A stretch of DNA of 64,000 nucleotides from CAZADA01 sp964568975 (GCA_964568975.1 CAZMSO010000014.1:12609-76608); one strand, 5' to 3'. Numbered from the stretch's first letter, positions 32,106 to 41,614 are shown. Translations and numbers: made by a program. The notes: generated by a model from the sequence alone, not told the origin.

Positions 32106-33272
32106 GTGACGCCTATGGACCAAGGGCCCGGCGACGCGGGCGCCCCGCTTGAGCTCTTTGTCGTCGCCCCGCCCGGCCTTGAGCCTCAAGTGGCGGAGGA
32201 CTGTCGCGCCCTCGGTCTGGAGCCGCGCATCACCGCAGGCGGCGTTACGGCGAGCGGCGATTGGCCGGCGGTCTGGCGCGCCAATCTGTGGCTGCGCGTC
32301 GCAAGCCGCGTCCTAGTGCGCGTGGCCACGTTTCCGGCGACGCACTTAGCCCAGCTTGATAAGCGCGCACGCCGCGCGCGATGGGCGACGCTCTTGCGGC
32401 CGGACACACCGATCCGGGTGGAGGCGACGTGTCGCCGCTCACGCATTTACCATTCCGGCGCCGCCGCCGAACGGGTGGCGCGTGCGGCCGCTGAAGGCGC
32501 GCGAGCCCGCCTGGCGATAGGCGACGGCGAGGCGGATGGCGACGACCACGACGCCGTGCGCATTCTTGTGCGCATTGACGCCAATCTCTGCACGGTGAGC
32601 CTCGACACGTCCGGCGCGCTTCTTCACAAGCGCGGATTCCGCCGCGACGTCAGCGCAGCACCTCTGCGCGAGACGCTTGCGGCCGGTTTTCTGAAGGCTT
32701 GCGGGTATCAAGGTGATGAACCGCTTGTCGATCCCATGTGCGGATCCGGCGCGATTGTGCTGGAAGCCGCCGACATCGCCGCAGGTTTAGCGCCGGGGCG
32801 CGCGCGCGCCTTCGCGTTTGAGCGCCTGGCGACCTTCGATCGCGAGGCCTGGGCGGCGCTGAAGGCCAAGGCCGAACCCCGGCGCGCCGCCGTGGCCTGC
32901 GCGTTTGGTTATGATCGCGACGCCCGCGCGATCGACCTCAGCCGCGCCAACGCGGCGCGCGCGGGCCTTAAGCACGCCGTTCAGTTTACGGAACAGACCG
33001 TCAGCATGTTGACGCCGCCCACGGCGGAGCCGGGCCTCGTGCTGACCAACCCGCCCTATGGCGCGCGGCTCAGCGACCGCCAGCGCTTGCCCGCGCTTTA
33101 TGAAGCGTTCGGGCGGGTGCTGCGGGAACGCTTTTCCGGCTGGCGCGTCGGCGTGATCACCAGCGAGGCGACGTTTGCCCGCGCGACGCGCTTGCCGTTT
33201 CACGCGCCGGGACCGCCCGTCCCCCATGGCGGACTTCGGGTGCGCCTCTACCAGACCGGACCTTTGCCGTAA
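32106..33272 (+). CDS. THUMP-domain class I RNA methyltransferase, RlmL-like
   Basis: This 388-residue protein starts with the ELFVVAPPGLEPQVAEDC segment and a THUMP-type RNA-binding region (about 10-160), then a Rossmann methyltransferase with FRRDVSAAPLRETLAAG, DPMCGSGAIVLEAA (SAM-binding) and the catalytic NPPY in VLTNPPYGARL. These match RlmL (23S rRNA G2445) and Trm14-like enzymes. The start is GTG at 32106 or ATG at 32115. It overlaps no gene and converges on the methyltransferase-like lipoprotein at 33279. Substrate RNA cannot be read from sequence alone. Confidence 0.85.
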   Translation: MTPMDQGPGDAGAPLELFVVAPPGLEPQVAEDCRALGLEPRITAGGVTASGDWPAVWRANLWLRVASRVLVRVATFPATHLAQLDKRARRARWATLLRPDTPIRVEATCRRSRIYHSGAAAERVARAAAEGARARLAIGDGEADGDDHDAVRILVRIDANLCTVSLDTSGALLHKRGFRRDVSAAPLRETLAAGFLKACGYQGDEPLVDPMCGSGAIVLEAADIAAGLAPGRARAFAFERLATFDREAWAALKAKAEPRRAAVACAFGYDRDARAIDLSRANAARAGLKHAVQFTEQTVSMLTPPTAEPGLVLTNPPYGARLSDRQRLPALYEAFGRVLRERFSGWRVGVITSEATFARATRLPFHAPGPPVPHGGLRVRLYQTGPLP

Positions 33273-33278
33273 CTCCGC

Positions 33279-34277
33279 TTACTCATCGCCGGCTGGTTTG
33301 CGGAACAAGAGCGCCATTTGGTCCGGCTCGCCGATGGCGTCATAGGCGGCGCGGTCAAAGTCGGGATCAAACGGCTCCCCCAGCGGGCTGGTGCGGTTGA
33401 AGGGCGCAAGCGTCCACACGCCAAACGGATGGTCGGCGTCGTCTTTCGGATTCTCAAGGATCGCGCTTTGCGCCTCTAACGTGAAGCCCGCCTCCTCCGC
33501 CAAGCGCACCACAAACGAAGTGCGGACATAACCGCTCAGCGCGCTTGGGTCTTGGGGCGCGTTCTCCGGCGCGCGATATTGCACAACCGTCAGCGCGCCG
33601 CCTGGACGCACAAGCGCGTAAAGGTCGCGGAACGCCTTCTCCGCCATGCCGAGGGCCATCCACACATGCACATCATTCACGCTGAGCACGGCGTCCGCCG
33701 GCGGCTCCAAGACCGGCGTCGGCGTCGTCGGCCCGAGATCAATCAGCGGAGGCGGCGGGCCAAGCCGGGGGTCTGCGAAACGCAAGACAAGCGCCTCACG
33801 AAGTGCCGCCGCGCCCATCCCTTGCGTGACGCCGCCGGCCCGCAACACCGCACGCCCAGCGTCGAGGCTCGGCGCCGGCGGCGTCGCCGCCACATACCGC
33901 CCGCCGCCGGCGCGGAGGTATGGCGCTAAAATCGCAGCGTGCCACCCGCCGCCAGGCCAAGCCTCCACCACGGCGTGGCTTGCACGCACGCCCATAAAGG
34001 CGAACAACTCCAATGGCTTGCGCGCCCCGTCGCGAGCCCGCTCCTCCGGCGGCCGCCACGCTCCGGCAGCCGCCCAGGCCAGCGTGCCCACAACCGGCCC
34101 CGCCTCAGCCGCCGGCGGCGCGGGCGGGTCGACGACGTCTCGCACCGGCGCCGGCGGCGGCGCGTTCAACGTCTCCCCCGCGAACCCCCGGTCATCGGGC
34201 GCGCGATCGTGAGAGCCCGCCTGGGACCCGCGGCCGTCGCCACACGCGGTCAGCACCGTCAGGCAACTGACAAGCAT
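33279..34277 (-). CDS. Predicted methyltransferase, probable lipoprotein (COG4798 type)
   Basis: Residues 1-14 (MLVSCLTVLTAC) form a lipoprotein-type signal with Cys near 12. A Pro/Ala/Asp-rich linker follows and then a methyltransferase-like domain with the GVRASHAVVEAWPGGGWHAAILAPYL motif split over its first strand, and late VRLAEEAGF and DDADHPFGVW. This is the periplasmic methyltransferase-like family sometimes listed as COG4798; true activity is unproven. The frame is open to 34469, but the earlier part is Pro/Arg rich and non-conserved, so I use the ATG at 34277, which gives the signal peptide. It is divergent from hsp20. Confidence 0.7.
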   Translation of the reverse strand: MLVSCLTVLTACGDGRGSQAGSHDRAPDDRGFAGETLNAPPPAPVRDVVDPPAPPAAEAGPVVGTLAWAAAGAWRPPEERARDGARKPLELFAFMGVRASHAVVEAWPGGGWHAAILAPYLRAGGGRYVAATPPAPSLDAGRAVLRAGGVTQGMGAAALREALVLRFADPRLGPPPPLIDLGPTTPTPVLEPPADAVLSVNDVHVWMALGMAEKAFRDLYALVRPGGALTVVQYRAPENAPQDPSALSGYVRTSFVVRLAEEAGFTLEAQSAILENPKDDADHPFGVWTLAPFNRTSPLGEPFDPDFDRAAYDAIGEPDQMALLFRKPAGDE

Positions 34278-34484
34278 CAGCGCCTTGAACCGCCGCCCTT
34301 GCGCCGCCGTCGGGCGCCACCCACATCGGGGTCGAACGCCGCAGATGCGGGTTCGCAGCGGGAAGACGGGGTCGCCCAAGCGGGGCCAGCCTTCTTGCTT
34401 TTTGGGCCGCAGCGCCGGCGCTCCATCAGGCGGGGCGGGCGGTGTGAAGCGGTCGGACATGTTGCTCATTGAGAGGATGTGACC

Positions 34485-34943
34485 ATGCGCACGATTGATT
34501 TGTCTCCCCTATACCGCTCCGTCGTGGGCGTCGATCGGATGATCTCCATGCTGGACGCCGCCACCCGCGCGGACGCCGGCGCCACCTATCCTCCCTTCAA
34601 CATCGAAGAAATCGGTGAAGACGCTTACCGCGTCGAGCTCGCCGTGGCGGGTTTCTCGGAGGATGATCTCACAATCGAAGTCCAAGGCGATTTGCTGACG
34701 ATCCAAGGCCGTCGCGACCGCGCTGACGGTGAACGCAAATACATTCACCGCGGCATCGCCGAGCGCGCTTTTGAGCGCCGCTTTACGCTGGCCGAGCACG
34801 TGTCCGTCAATGGCGCGTCCTTGCGCGACGGGCTGTTGGTGATCGACTTGGTGCGCGAAGTGCCTGAGGCGCAAAAGCCGCGGACCATCGCGATCCGCTC
34901 CAGCGCGACGACCTCTCAGCTGCTGCACGGCGAAGTGGCTTAA
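34485..34943 (+). CDS. Small heat-shock protein, IbpA/Hsp20 family
   Basis: This 152-residue chaperone holds unfolding proteins for later refolding. It starts MRTIDLSPLYRSVVGVDRM, typical of the alphaproteobacterial IbpA group, and has the alpha-crystallin domain from YPPFNIEEIGEDAY through RRFTLAEHV to GLLVIDLVREVPE. The frame opens at a GTG at 34479, but GAGAGG is eight bases before the ATG at 34485. A strong terminator follows at 35003. No ROSE-type thermosensor could be confirmed by eye in the divergent region. Confidence 0.9.
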   Translation: MRTIDLSPLYRSVVGVDRMISMLDAATRADAGATYPPFNIEEIGEDAYRVELAVAGFSEDDLTIEVQGDLLTIQGRRDRADGERKYIHRGIAERAFERRFTLAEHVSVNGASLRDGLLVIDLVREVPEAQKPRTIAIRSSATTSQLLHGEVA

Positions 34944-35002
34944 GCGCCGGCGCATGTGACTGCATGCTTGTGACGAGTTGTTCTCCCTTTCCCCCGACTG
35001 GA

Positions 35003-35029
35003 GGGCCGCGCGCTGCGCGGCCCTTTTTT
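35003..35029 (+). terminator. Intrinsic terminator after hsp20
   Basis: GGGCCGCGCG and a matching CGCGGCCC arm make a GC-rich hairpin, followed by six T (35024-35029). It sits 60 bases after hsp20 and six bases before the end of the convergent ribD gene. Confidence 0.9.
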
Positions 35030-35035
35030 CGGGGC

Positions 35036-35710
35036 TCATCCCAGGTCGTTGGATCCGAGCAAGCCCGCCCGCGCCAGGGCCTGCGTCACGGGCGCGCCAG
35101 GCGCGACGCGCACGCGGTTGAGCCCCCGCCGCCCCAGCGCCTCCAATTGGGCCGCCAAATCACCGGCGGGATCGAGCATCCCCGCTGATGAGACGTCGGC
35201 GTCGAACCCGTCTGCGTCCGTCTGCGCCACCACTAAGGGGCGGCCCGTACGCACGCGATGAAAAAAGCCGCTGTTGAGCGCCTGCGCCTCCCCACAGCGC
35301 AGGCCTTCCACGACATCGACGCCTGCGCCGCGCAACAGCGCCACGCCCGCGCCCGCGGCGTTGGGGTGGGGATCGCGGCACGCGATCACGACCCGCGAAA
35401 CTGCGGCGTCGCACAAGCGACGCGCGCATGACAGAGCCCTTGGATCGCTGCGCGCCGCGCAGGGCTCCAAGCTCACATAAGCCGTCGCCCCGGGGGCGCG
35501 CCCGCCAAGCTGCGCGAGAGCCGCCTCCTCCGCATGGGGGCGACCGCCGGGGCCCGTGGCGCCCTCCGCCAGCACGTGGCCGCCCGCGGCGATCACGCAC
35601 CCCACGGCGGGGTTGGGCGCTGTGGTCCCCAAGCGCTGCCGCGCAAGGGCGAGCGCGCGATCCATGGCGTCTCGGTCAGCCGCCGTCCAAGCGCCCGCGC
35701 CCGCGCTCAC
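35036..35710 (-). CDS. ribD: RibD-like deaminase with shortened reductase domain
   Basis: RibD normally deaminates and then reduces the pyrimidine intermediate in riboflavin synthesis and has about 360-370 residues; this one has 224. The deaminase half is intact in outline: TAPNPAVGCVIAAGG, the zinc-site HAEEAAL, and VSLEPCAARSDPRALSC. The second zinc motif has ten residues between its cysteines instead of the usual eight (PCxxxGxTPPC). The reductase half is reduced to about 70 residues that keep only its start (GRPLVVAQTDADGFDADV) and its end (RGLNRVRVAPGAPVTQALARAGL). Its ATG overlaps the gpmA stop. It is either a deaminase-only form or a decaying gene. Confidence 0.7.
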   Translation of the reverse strand: MSAGAGAWTAADRDAMDRALALARQRLGTTAPNPAVGCVIAAGGHVLAEGATGPGGRPHAEEAALAQLGGRAPGATAYVSLEPCAARSDPRALSCARRLCDAAVSRVVIACRDPHPNAAGAGVALLRGAGVDVVEGLRCGEAQALNSGFFHRVRTGRPLVVAQTDADGFDADVSSAGMLDPAGDLAAQLEALGRRGLNRVRVAPGAPVTQALARAGLLGSNDLG

Positions 35711-36438
35711 GCGGAAGCCGGCTCCGGCGCCGCCGTCGCCCGCTCAGCGTCGAGATACCGCACATCGCGCGCCGTCAGCGCGCCCGTCGCGAAGGTCACC
35801 ACCAGCGGATTGCCCGTCGGCACTTCGACATTCACAATTTCGGCGTCCGGTACGGCGAACAGATGCTTGATCAACGCTCGAATGGAATTGCCATGGGCGG
35901 CGATGATCACATGCTCGCCCGCCAAAAGCCTCGGCGCGATCGCGCTTTCCCAATACGGAATCACCCGCTCCAGCGTCGTTTTGAGCGATTCCGTCGCCGG
36001 CAGCGCCCCCGCCGGCAGCCGCGCATAGCGGGGATCATGGGCGAAGGCGTTGGGATGGTCCGCGGGCATGGGCGGCGGCGGCGTGTCATAAGAACGCCGC
36101 CAGATCTTCACTTGCTCATCGCCATGTTTCGCGGCGGTCTCGGCCTTATTCAGCCCCGTCAGGCCGCCATAATGGCGCTCATTCAGCCGCCAATCCTTCT
36201 CCACAGGGATCCACACACGGCCAAGCTCATCAAGCGCCAGATTGAGTGTTCGGATCGCGCGGGTCAGCACAGAGGTATAGGCCCGATCCGGCAAGACGCC
36301 CGCCTCCCGCAGCAGACGGCCGGCCGCGCGCGCTTGCGCCTCGCCTTCAGCCGTGAGGTCGACATCCACCCACCCCGTGAACCGGTTTTCGAGATTCCAG
36401 GCGGATTGGCCGTGGCGCAAAAAGGTGAGGGTGGTCAT
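35707..36438 (-). CDS. gpmA: 2,3-Bisphosphoglycerate-dependent phosphoglycerate mutase
   Basis: This 243-residue glycolytic enzyme interconverts 3- and 2-phosphoglycerate. The phospho-histidine motif LTFLRHGQSAWN is at the very start, the GpmA signature RLNERHYGGLTGLNKAETA follows, and the second catalytic histidine is in IIAAHGNSIRALI. The frame is open to 36570, but the ATG at 36438 gives the exact family N-terminus. It overlaps ribD by four bases and is divergent from the phosphohexomutase gene. Confidence 0.93.
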   Translation of the reverse strand: MTTLTFLRHGQSAWNLENRFTGWVDVDLTAEGEAQARAAGRLLREAGVLPDRAYTSVLTRAIRTLNLALDELGRVWIPVEKDWRLNERHYGGLTGLNKAETAAKHGDEQVKIWRRSYDTPPPPMPADHPNAFAHDPRYARLPAGALPATESLKTTLERVIPYWESAIAPRLLAGEHVIIAAHGNSIRALIKHLFAVPDAEIVNVEVPTGNPLVVTFATGALTARDVRYLDAERATAAPEPASA

Positions 36439-36668
36439 GGGCGGCGTGTCCGAATTCACGAGGCGATGATGCAGGCGTAACGCGGCGCTCGACGAGCGAC
36501 AAGGGCGCGCGGATGGGATGCGGCCGCAGACCTTGACACGCGCTTGACGCGCTGATGCGCGAGTCGACAATCGGCGGGCCAGTATGGTTTCCGCCCTTGA
36601 ACAGTGTGGACAAGCAAGGCTAAGTGCCCGCGACGACCGAGGTTCGCAAAACTCTTGGAGGATTCTTA

Positions 36669-38210
36669 ATGAGTATTAAGCCGCGCGGCGATCTCGCCCC
36701 GAACACCGAAGAATTCGAGACCACGCCGCTGGTGGCGCCCCAAGGTTTTCGCGAGTATGACGCGCGCTGGTGGTTTGGCGCGCCAGGCCATGACAAAGCG
36801 CCGGAGCTGAACCTTCTGGGCGTTCAAGCCCTAGGCGGCGGCCTCGGCTCACTCCTGCATGAGCTGGGCGTGGAGCCGAAAATCGCCGTCGGCCATGACT
36901 TCCGCGGCTATTCCCTCGCGATTAAGCAATCACTCATTCTGGGATTGGTGAACGCCGGCTGCCAAGTGCACGACATCGGCCTTGCGTTGTCGCCCATGGC
37001 GTATTTCGCTCAATTCCACCTCGATTGCCCGGCGGTGGCGATGGTCACGGCCAGCCACAATGAAAATGGCTGGACTGGGGTGAAAATGGGCGCGGAGCGG
37101 CCGCTCACCTTCGGCCCGGAATTGATGAGCCGGCTGAAAGAGATTGTGCTCGGCGGCCTGCAACATACGCGCTCCGGCGGCTCATATCGGTTTGTGGAAG
37201 GCGTGAAGGACGCCTACATCGCCGACCTCGTCGCGGCCGCGCCGACGCTGTCGCGGACAATCAAAGCGGTCGTTGCGTGCGGCAATGGCACAGCGGGCGC
37301 GTTCGCGCCGGAGGCTTTGGCCAAAGCCGGCGTGGAGCTGGTGGAGCTCGACACCAATCTCGACTTCACCTTCCCGCGCTACAACCCGAACCCTGAAGAC
37401 ATGCAGATGCTTAATGTGCTGAAGGCCGCCGTGCGCGACCACAGCGCGGATGTGGGCTTTGCGTTCGATGGCGACGGCGATCGCTGCGGCGTGGTCGACA
37501 ATGAGGGCGAGGAGATTTTCTCCGACAAAGTCGGGGTGATGCTCGCGCGCGACCTCTCAGCCAAGTTTCCCAACGCGAAATTCGTGGTCGATGTGAAATC
37601 CACCGGCATCTTTGCGATGGATCCCGTCCTGAAGAGCCACGGCGCGACGACGGATTATTACAAAACCGGCCACTCCTACATCAAGCGCCGCACAAAGGAG
37701 CTTGGGGCGCTCGCCGGCTTTGAGAAATCCGGCCACTTCTTCCTCCAGCCGCCCGTCGGCCGCGGCTATGACGACGGCATTCTGGCGGCGTTATCCGTGC
37801 TGCGCATGCTCGACAACGCGCCAGACCAGACATTAGCGGACATGCGCCGGGCGCTGCCCTTCACATACTCATCGCCGACGATGTCGCCCAAATGCGCCGA
37901 TGATCTCAAATACGGCGTGGTGGAGGACATCAAGAATCAATACCTCGCCTTAAAAGAACAGGGCGCGACCATTCTCGGCCAACAAATCGCCGACATCATC
38001 ACAGTCAACGGCGTGCGCGTGGTGTTGGAGGACGGGACCTGGGGCCTGGTGCGCGCGTCTTCCAACAAGCCGTCCCTGGTGGTCGTGGTGGAAAGCCCCG
38101 TCAGCCGGGACAACCTCACCGGCATGTTCGCCGACATTGAGGCCCGTCTCGCGGCCCGCCCGGAAGTGGGCGAGTTCGATCAAAAGCTCGAGGAGCCAGT
38201 CGGCGCTTAA
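36669..38210 (+). CDS. Phosphomannomutase/phosphoglucomutase
   Basis: This 513-residue alpha-D-phosphohexomutase supplies sugar 1-phosphates for polysaccharides and nucleotide sugars. The catalytic serine loop is VTASHNENGWTGVKMG, the metal loop FAFDGDGDRCGVVDN, and the sugar-binding loop FEKSGHFF. GGAGG stands eight bases before the ATG at 36669; an upstream GTG at 36624 lacks such support. Whether mannose or glucose is preferred cannot be told. UDP-glucose made from its product would be the substrate of SqdB encoded at 39649. Confidence 0.9.
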   Translation: MSIKPRGDLAPNTEEFETTPLVAPQGFREYDARWWFGAPGHDKAPELNLLGVQALGGGLGSLLHELGVEPKIAVGHDFRGYSLAIKQSLILGLVNAGCQVHDIGLALSPMAYFAQFHLDCPAVAMVTASHNENGWTGVKMGAERPLTFGPELMSRLKEIVLGGLQHTRSGGSYRFVEGVKDAYIADLVAAAPTLSRTIKAVVACGNGTAGAFAPEALAKAGVELVELDTNLDFTFPRYNPNPEDMQMLNVLKAAVRDHSADVGFAFDGDGDRCGVVDNEGEEIFSDKVGVMLARDLSAKFPNAKFVVDVKSTGIFAMDPVLKSHGATTDYYKTGHSYIKRRTKELGALAGFEKSGHFFLQPPVGRGYDDGILAALSVLRMLDNAPDQTLADMRRALPFTYSSPTMSPKCADDLKYGVVEDIKNQYLALKEQGATILGQQIADIITVNGVRVVLEDGTWGLVRASSNKPSLVVVVESPVSRDNLTGMFADIEARLAARPEVGEFDQKLEEPVGA

Positions 38211-38219
38211 CCGCCGTCC

Positions 38220-39464
38220 TCAGCTTTGCAAGCGCACCAGCCCGGCGCCTAAGCGCGCGCCGGGTCTGGGCGACCCCGACGGCCCCTCATCCCGTGCGAA
38301 AAGGGTGAACCGCCCCGTCGCCCACACATCCGCGTAATCATCCACCGCCACGGGCGCGGCGGTGCGCACCGTGACCACGCCCGCCCAATCGGCCTCAAGG
38401 CCGCCTTCCGTCACCGCCGCGAGGTCGCGCACCCGCACCGCGTCACCGATCGCCTCGATCTCGCACGGCGTGTCGGCCCCCGCGATCCGCGCCACATACG
38501 CATCCCCGACAGCAGCCGGCGTCCCATGGGACCAGTAGAGCAGACCCTGAAACCGCTGCGTTTCCCGCGGCGGCGTCGTGGCGTGGCTGATCACGTCGCC
38601 CCGCGCAAGCGTGAGTGGCGGATCGAGTCGCACGTGCACCGTCCCCGCCGCTGCGCCGGGCTCAACGGCCTGAACCGCCGCGAGTTTGTGGCCTGGGGTC
38701 ACCACAACGCGATCGCCGGCTTGGGCGGTCCCGGCGTGGACCGCCGCCTCGACCGACCCCGAACTGTCTCTGGCGAGGCACACAAAGCGCGCGGGCAACT
38801 GCGCCCGTGACGGCGCGCGGTCGAGCTGATCCAGCAGCTCCAGAACGGACGGGCCGTCATACCATGGCATGTTGTCGTGATCATGCTGATCGCGCCGCCC
38901 CGCCAGGCCATCGCCTTGGCGCGCCGACACCGGCACAAACGCCGCCGGCTCGACGCCCACCCCCATCAAGTGATGGCGAAACTCTTCCTCAATAAGTTCG
39001 AATTGCTCTTGTTCGTAATCCACCAAGTCCATTTTGTTGACGATCACGCCCACTTGGCGCGCGCCTAATAAGCGCAGAAACCGGCCATAGCGACGCGAGG
39101 GCTCGCGCACCCCCTCCGAGGCGTCAATCACGAGCAGCGCCGCGTCCGCGTCAAGGCCGTCACACAACACCGCTTTTAAGACCGGACCCGGATCGGGGGC
39201 GTCCACGATCGCGTAAGACCGACGCGGCGTGCGCAGCAGAACTTCATGGGCCGTGGGCAGGCTCACCGCCCATGGGGACGCTGGGACTGCGCCGGGGCTG
39301 TCGGCGCGTTGGGCGACCTCAGCGTCGGCGTGGGAGGCGACGTCCGCCTGCAGGCCGACAAAAAGGCGCCCGACGACGCTGGACTTACCATGATCAGCGT
39401 GGCCGACGACGAGGACTCTCAGGGGCGGCTCGCCAGACCGGCTGACGGGATGGGGGGTTGTCAC
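38220..39464 (-). CDS. CysN-like translation-factor GTPase with altered G3 motif
   Basis: This 414-residue GTPase resembles CysN, the GTP-binding subunit of ATP sulfurylase. Visible motifs are the P-loop GHADHGKSS, G4 as VIVNKMDLVDYEQEQF, the CysN hallmark MPWYDGPSVLELLDQLD, and translation-factor barrels 2 and 3. The G3 motif, normally DTPGH, is DAPDP here, which removes the Gly and catalytic His. No cysD partner is in the window. It is 184 bases downstream of sqdB on the same strand, suggesting a link to sulfur or sulfolipid metabolism. GTPase activity is doubtful. Confidence 0.7.
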   Translation of the reverse strand: MTTPHPVSRSGEPPLRVLVVGHADHGKSSVVGRLFVGLQADVASHADAEVAQRADSPGAVPASPWAVSLPTAHEVLLRTPRRSYAIVDAPDPGPVLKAVLCDGLDADAALLVIDASEGVREPSRRYGRFLRLLGARQVGVIVNKMDLVDYEQEQFELIEEEFRHHLMGVGVEPAAFVPVSARQGDGLAGRRDQHDHDNMPWYDGPSVLELLDQLDRAPSRAQLPARFVCLARDSSGSVEAAVHAGTAQAGDRVVVTPGHKLAAVQAVEPGAAAGTVHVRLDPPLTLARGDVISHATTPPRETQRFQGLLYWSHGTPAAVGDAYVARIAGADTPCEIEAIGDAVRVRDLAAVTEGGLEADWAGVVTVRTAAPVAVDDYADVWATGRFTLFARDEGPSGSPRPGARLGAGLVRLQS

Positions 39465-39648
39465 GGCGCTTTTCCTCTCACCCCAAGACTGGCGGGGCGC
39501 GTCGCAGCGCCAGGCCCTTCACGGCCACGCCCAGAGCCAGCGTGCGCCCGCCCCGGCCACGCCGATCCAGACCCCGCCGACGGTCGACGCGAACCGGTCC
39601 CACAGCCCAGCACCTGCATGCTTCGCCAGCGCGCGTCTGACGCCGTCC

Positions 39649-40827
39649 TTAATGGGCGGCCGCGCGTTCCGCTGACCAGTACGACACGCAGGGGATCTTG
39701 CCCCGATCGCACCGATCCGCATAGCGCCGCGCGATGTCAGTCACCTCTTCCATGAGGCCGCGCTCAAGCGTGATCGGATCCAAGCCCAAATTCAGGAAGC
39801 GGTCATTCTCCACATGAAGGTCGTTCTCATCGGCCTCATTGCGGGGATTGGGCATTGTGGCGACGTGGGCGCCCGTGATGTCGGCGATCATGCGCGCCAA
39901 ATCCCGGACCCGGTGAGTTTCCGTCATTTGGTTCAAGATATTCACCCGCTCGCCCGTTTGCGGCGGGTTGTCGATGGCGAGTTCAATGCACCGCACCGTG
40001 TCTTGGATATGGATGAAGGCGCGCGTTTGGCCGCCCGTGCCGTGTACCGTCAGCGGATAATTGACGGCGGCCTGCATCAAGAAGCGATTGAGCACGGTGC
40101 CGTAATCACCATCATAATCAAAGCGGTTGATCAGGCGTTCATCCCGCGACGTCTCCGACGTCTGCGTGCCCCAGACAATACCCTGATGCAAGTCAGTAAT
40201 CTTCACGCCGTCGTTTTTGTTATAAAAATAAAAGAACAACTGGTCCTGTGTTTTAGTCATATGATAAATTGAGCCAGGATTTGCGGGATACAGAATCTCT
40301 TGCTCATGGGCGCCGTTATCAGTCTCCACCATCACGCGCAAATACCCTTCCGGGATTTTCATGCCCGCGGTGCCATAGCCATAAACACCCATGGTGCCCA
40401 GATGCACCAGGTGCACATCGACGCCGGATTCCACAATTGCGGCGAGGACATCATTCGTCGCGTTGAGATTGTTCCGCACCGTATACCGTTTGTGCCAGGA
40501 CGATTTCATGGAATAGGGCGCCGCCCGCTGCTCCGCGAAATGGACGATGGCGTCCGGCCGTTCGTCGCGAATGAGCGTCAACAAGCGATGGTAATGCTCG
40601 CCGATCGTGAAATTGTGGAAGCTGATGTCGCGACCCGAAACCTCTTTCCACACGCGCAAACGTTCGCCCATGGGGCGGATCGGGGTCAGGGACTCCACCT
40701 CAAGCTCGATATCGATTTTCCGACGCGACAGATTGTCGACGATCGTCACATCGTGACCGCGATTGGACAAATGGAGGGCTGTAGGCCAGCCGCAAAAGCC
40801 GTCCCCGCCCAGAACGATAATCTTCAC
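39649..40827 (-). CDS. sqdB: UDP-sulfoquinovose synthase
   Basis: This 392-residue extended SDR enzyme combines UDP-glucose and sulfite to form UDP-sulfoquinovose for the sulfolipid SQDG. The NAD site is VLGGDGFCGWPTALHL, the catalytic Tyr and Lys are in SIYHMTKTQDQLFF, and SqdB-specific stretches include FAEQRAAPYSM, LHLGTMGVYGYG-type residues and GIVWGTQTSET. Length matches plant SQD1 and Rhodobacter SqdB cores. SQDG is common in photosynthetic alphaproteobacteria. The glycosyltransferase partners (sqdD, sqdX) are not in the window. Confidence 0.93.
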   Translation of the reverse strand: MKIIVLGGDGFCGWPTALHLSNRGHDVTIVDNLSRRKIDIELEVESLTPIRPMGERLRVWKEVSGRDISFHNFTIGEHYHRLLTLIRDERPDAIVHFAEQRAAPYSMKSSWHKRYTVRNNLNATNDVLAAIVESGVDVHLVHLGTMGVYGYGTAGMKIPEGYLRVMVETDNGAHEQEILYPANPGSIYHMTKTQDQLFFYFYNKNDGVKITDLHQGIVWGTQTSETSRDERLINRFDYDGDYGTVLNRFLMQAAVNYPLTVHGTGGQTRAFIHIQDTVRCIELAIDNPPQTGERVNILNQMTETHRVRDLARMIADITGAHVATMPNPRNEADENDLHVENDRFLNLGLDPITLERGLMEEVTDIARRYADRCDRGKIPCVSYWSAERAAAH

Positions 40828-40996
40828 CGAACCACCTCCGATGCGCGCCGCGGACGCCGCCGTGGACGCCCCGCGCGCCCTTGTATCTCTTGCGTTTAAT
40901 CTGATCTGCTACCGCCCAGTGCGAGCCGCTGTCAAACATCGCGCGAACCCAGCGGCGCCGCGCGGCTCCCCCTTGACGGCCGGCGCGCACGCCAAG

Positions 40997-41614
40997 ATGG
41001 TCTCGAGCATGCGCATTGGATGGTTCTTTCCCACGGCCTTCTTGCTCGCAGCGGCGATGATTTGGATGGGGGTCTCGCCGGGCTTGGCGGGCCGCCGCGA
41101 GCTCGCCATTGAGCTGGAGGACATTCGCGCCCATGGCTATGTCGTGGAGGGCGCGGGCCTTGCTGACCTCGTGGACGCCAGCGCCGTCACCCACGAGGTG
41201 ATTGAAAGCGGCGCGTTAACCCGCGCGCGCATGACGAATTTGCGTCCAGCCCCGGGCGGGCTGAAATCAAACGCCGGGGTGTTGGCGTCGGTGCCCGCGG
41301 CGGTCGCGCATATGTTTGAAGAAACGCCCTTGCGCGTGACAATCACCGCCCGGCGCGCGCCTGAGGACGGATCGACGGAGTTCGCCGTCGCCTACTTCAT
41401 CGAGCATGTGGGTTTTTCAGGATGGCGCGCGTTCACGCCCACGGCGCGTTTCGCTGACTACAGTTTCGAGTGGACGCCGCCGGCCAATGACCGCAACCGC
41501 GCCTCGATGGTGGGGATCACGCCGGACGCCAGCGGCGGCCTTGGCGCGTTGGAGGTGCTGCGCATCCGCGTGGAGCTCGCTGATCCTGAGCCTGCTGATC
41601 CGGACCCCCGCTGA
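40997..41614 (+). CDS. Secreted protein of unknown function next to the assembly gap
   Basis: This 205-residue protein has an N-terminal hydrophobic segment (MRIGWFFPTAFLLAAAMIW) consistent with a signal or anchor. The rest is a predicted periplasmic beta-rich domain with FAVAYFIEHVGFSGWRAF, and a degenerate Asp-Pro-Glu tail (ADPEPADPDPR) encoded by the tandem repeat. Two in-frame ATGs (40997, 41009) are close; neither has a clear Shine-Dalgarno. Because the repeat runs into the gap, the true C-terminus may differ. Divergent from sqdB. Family unknown. Confidence 0.6.
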   Translation: MVSSMRIGWFFPTAFLLAAAMIWMGVSPGLAGRRELAIELEDIRAHGYVVEGAGLADLVDASAVTHEVIESGALTRARMTNLRPAPGGLKSNAGVLASVPAAVAHMFEETPLRVTITARRAPEDGSTEFAVAYFIEHVGFSGWRAFTPTARFADYSFEWTPPANDRNRASMVGITPDASGGLGALEVLRIRVELADPEPADPDPR

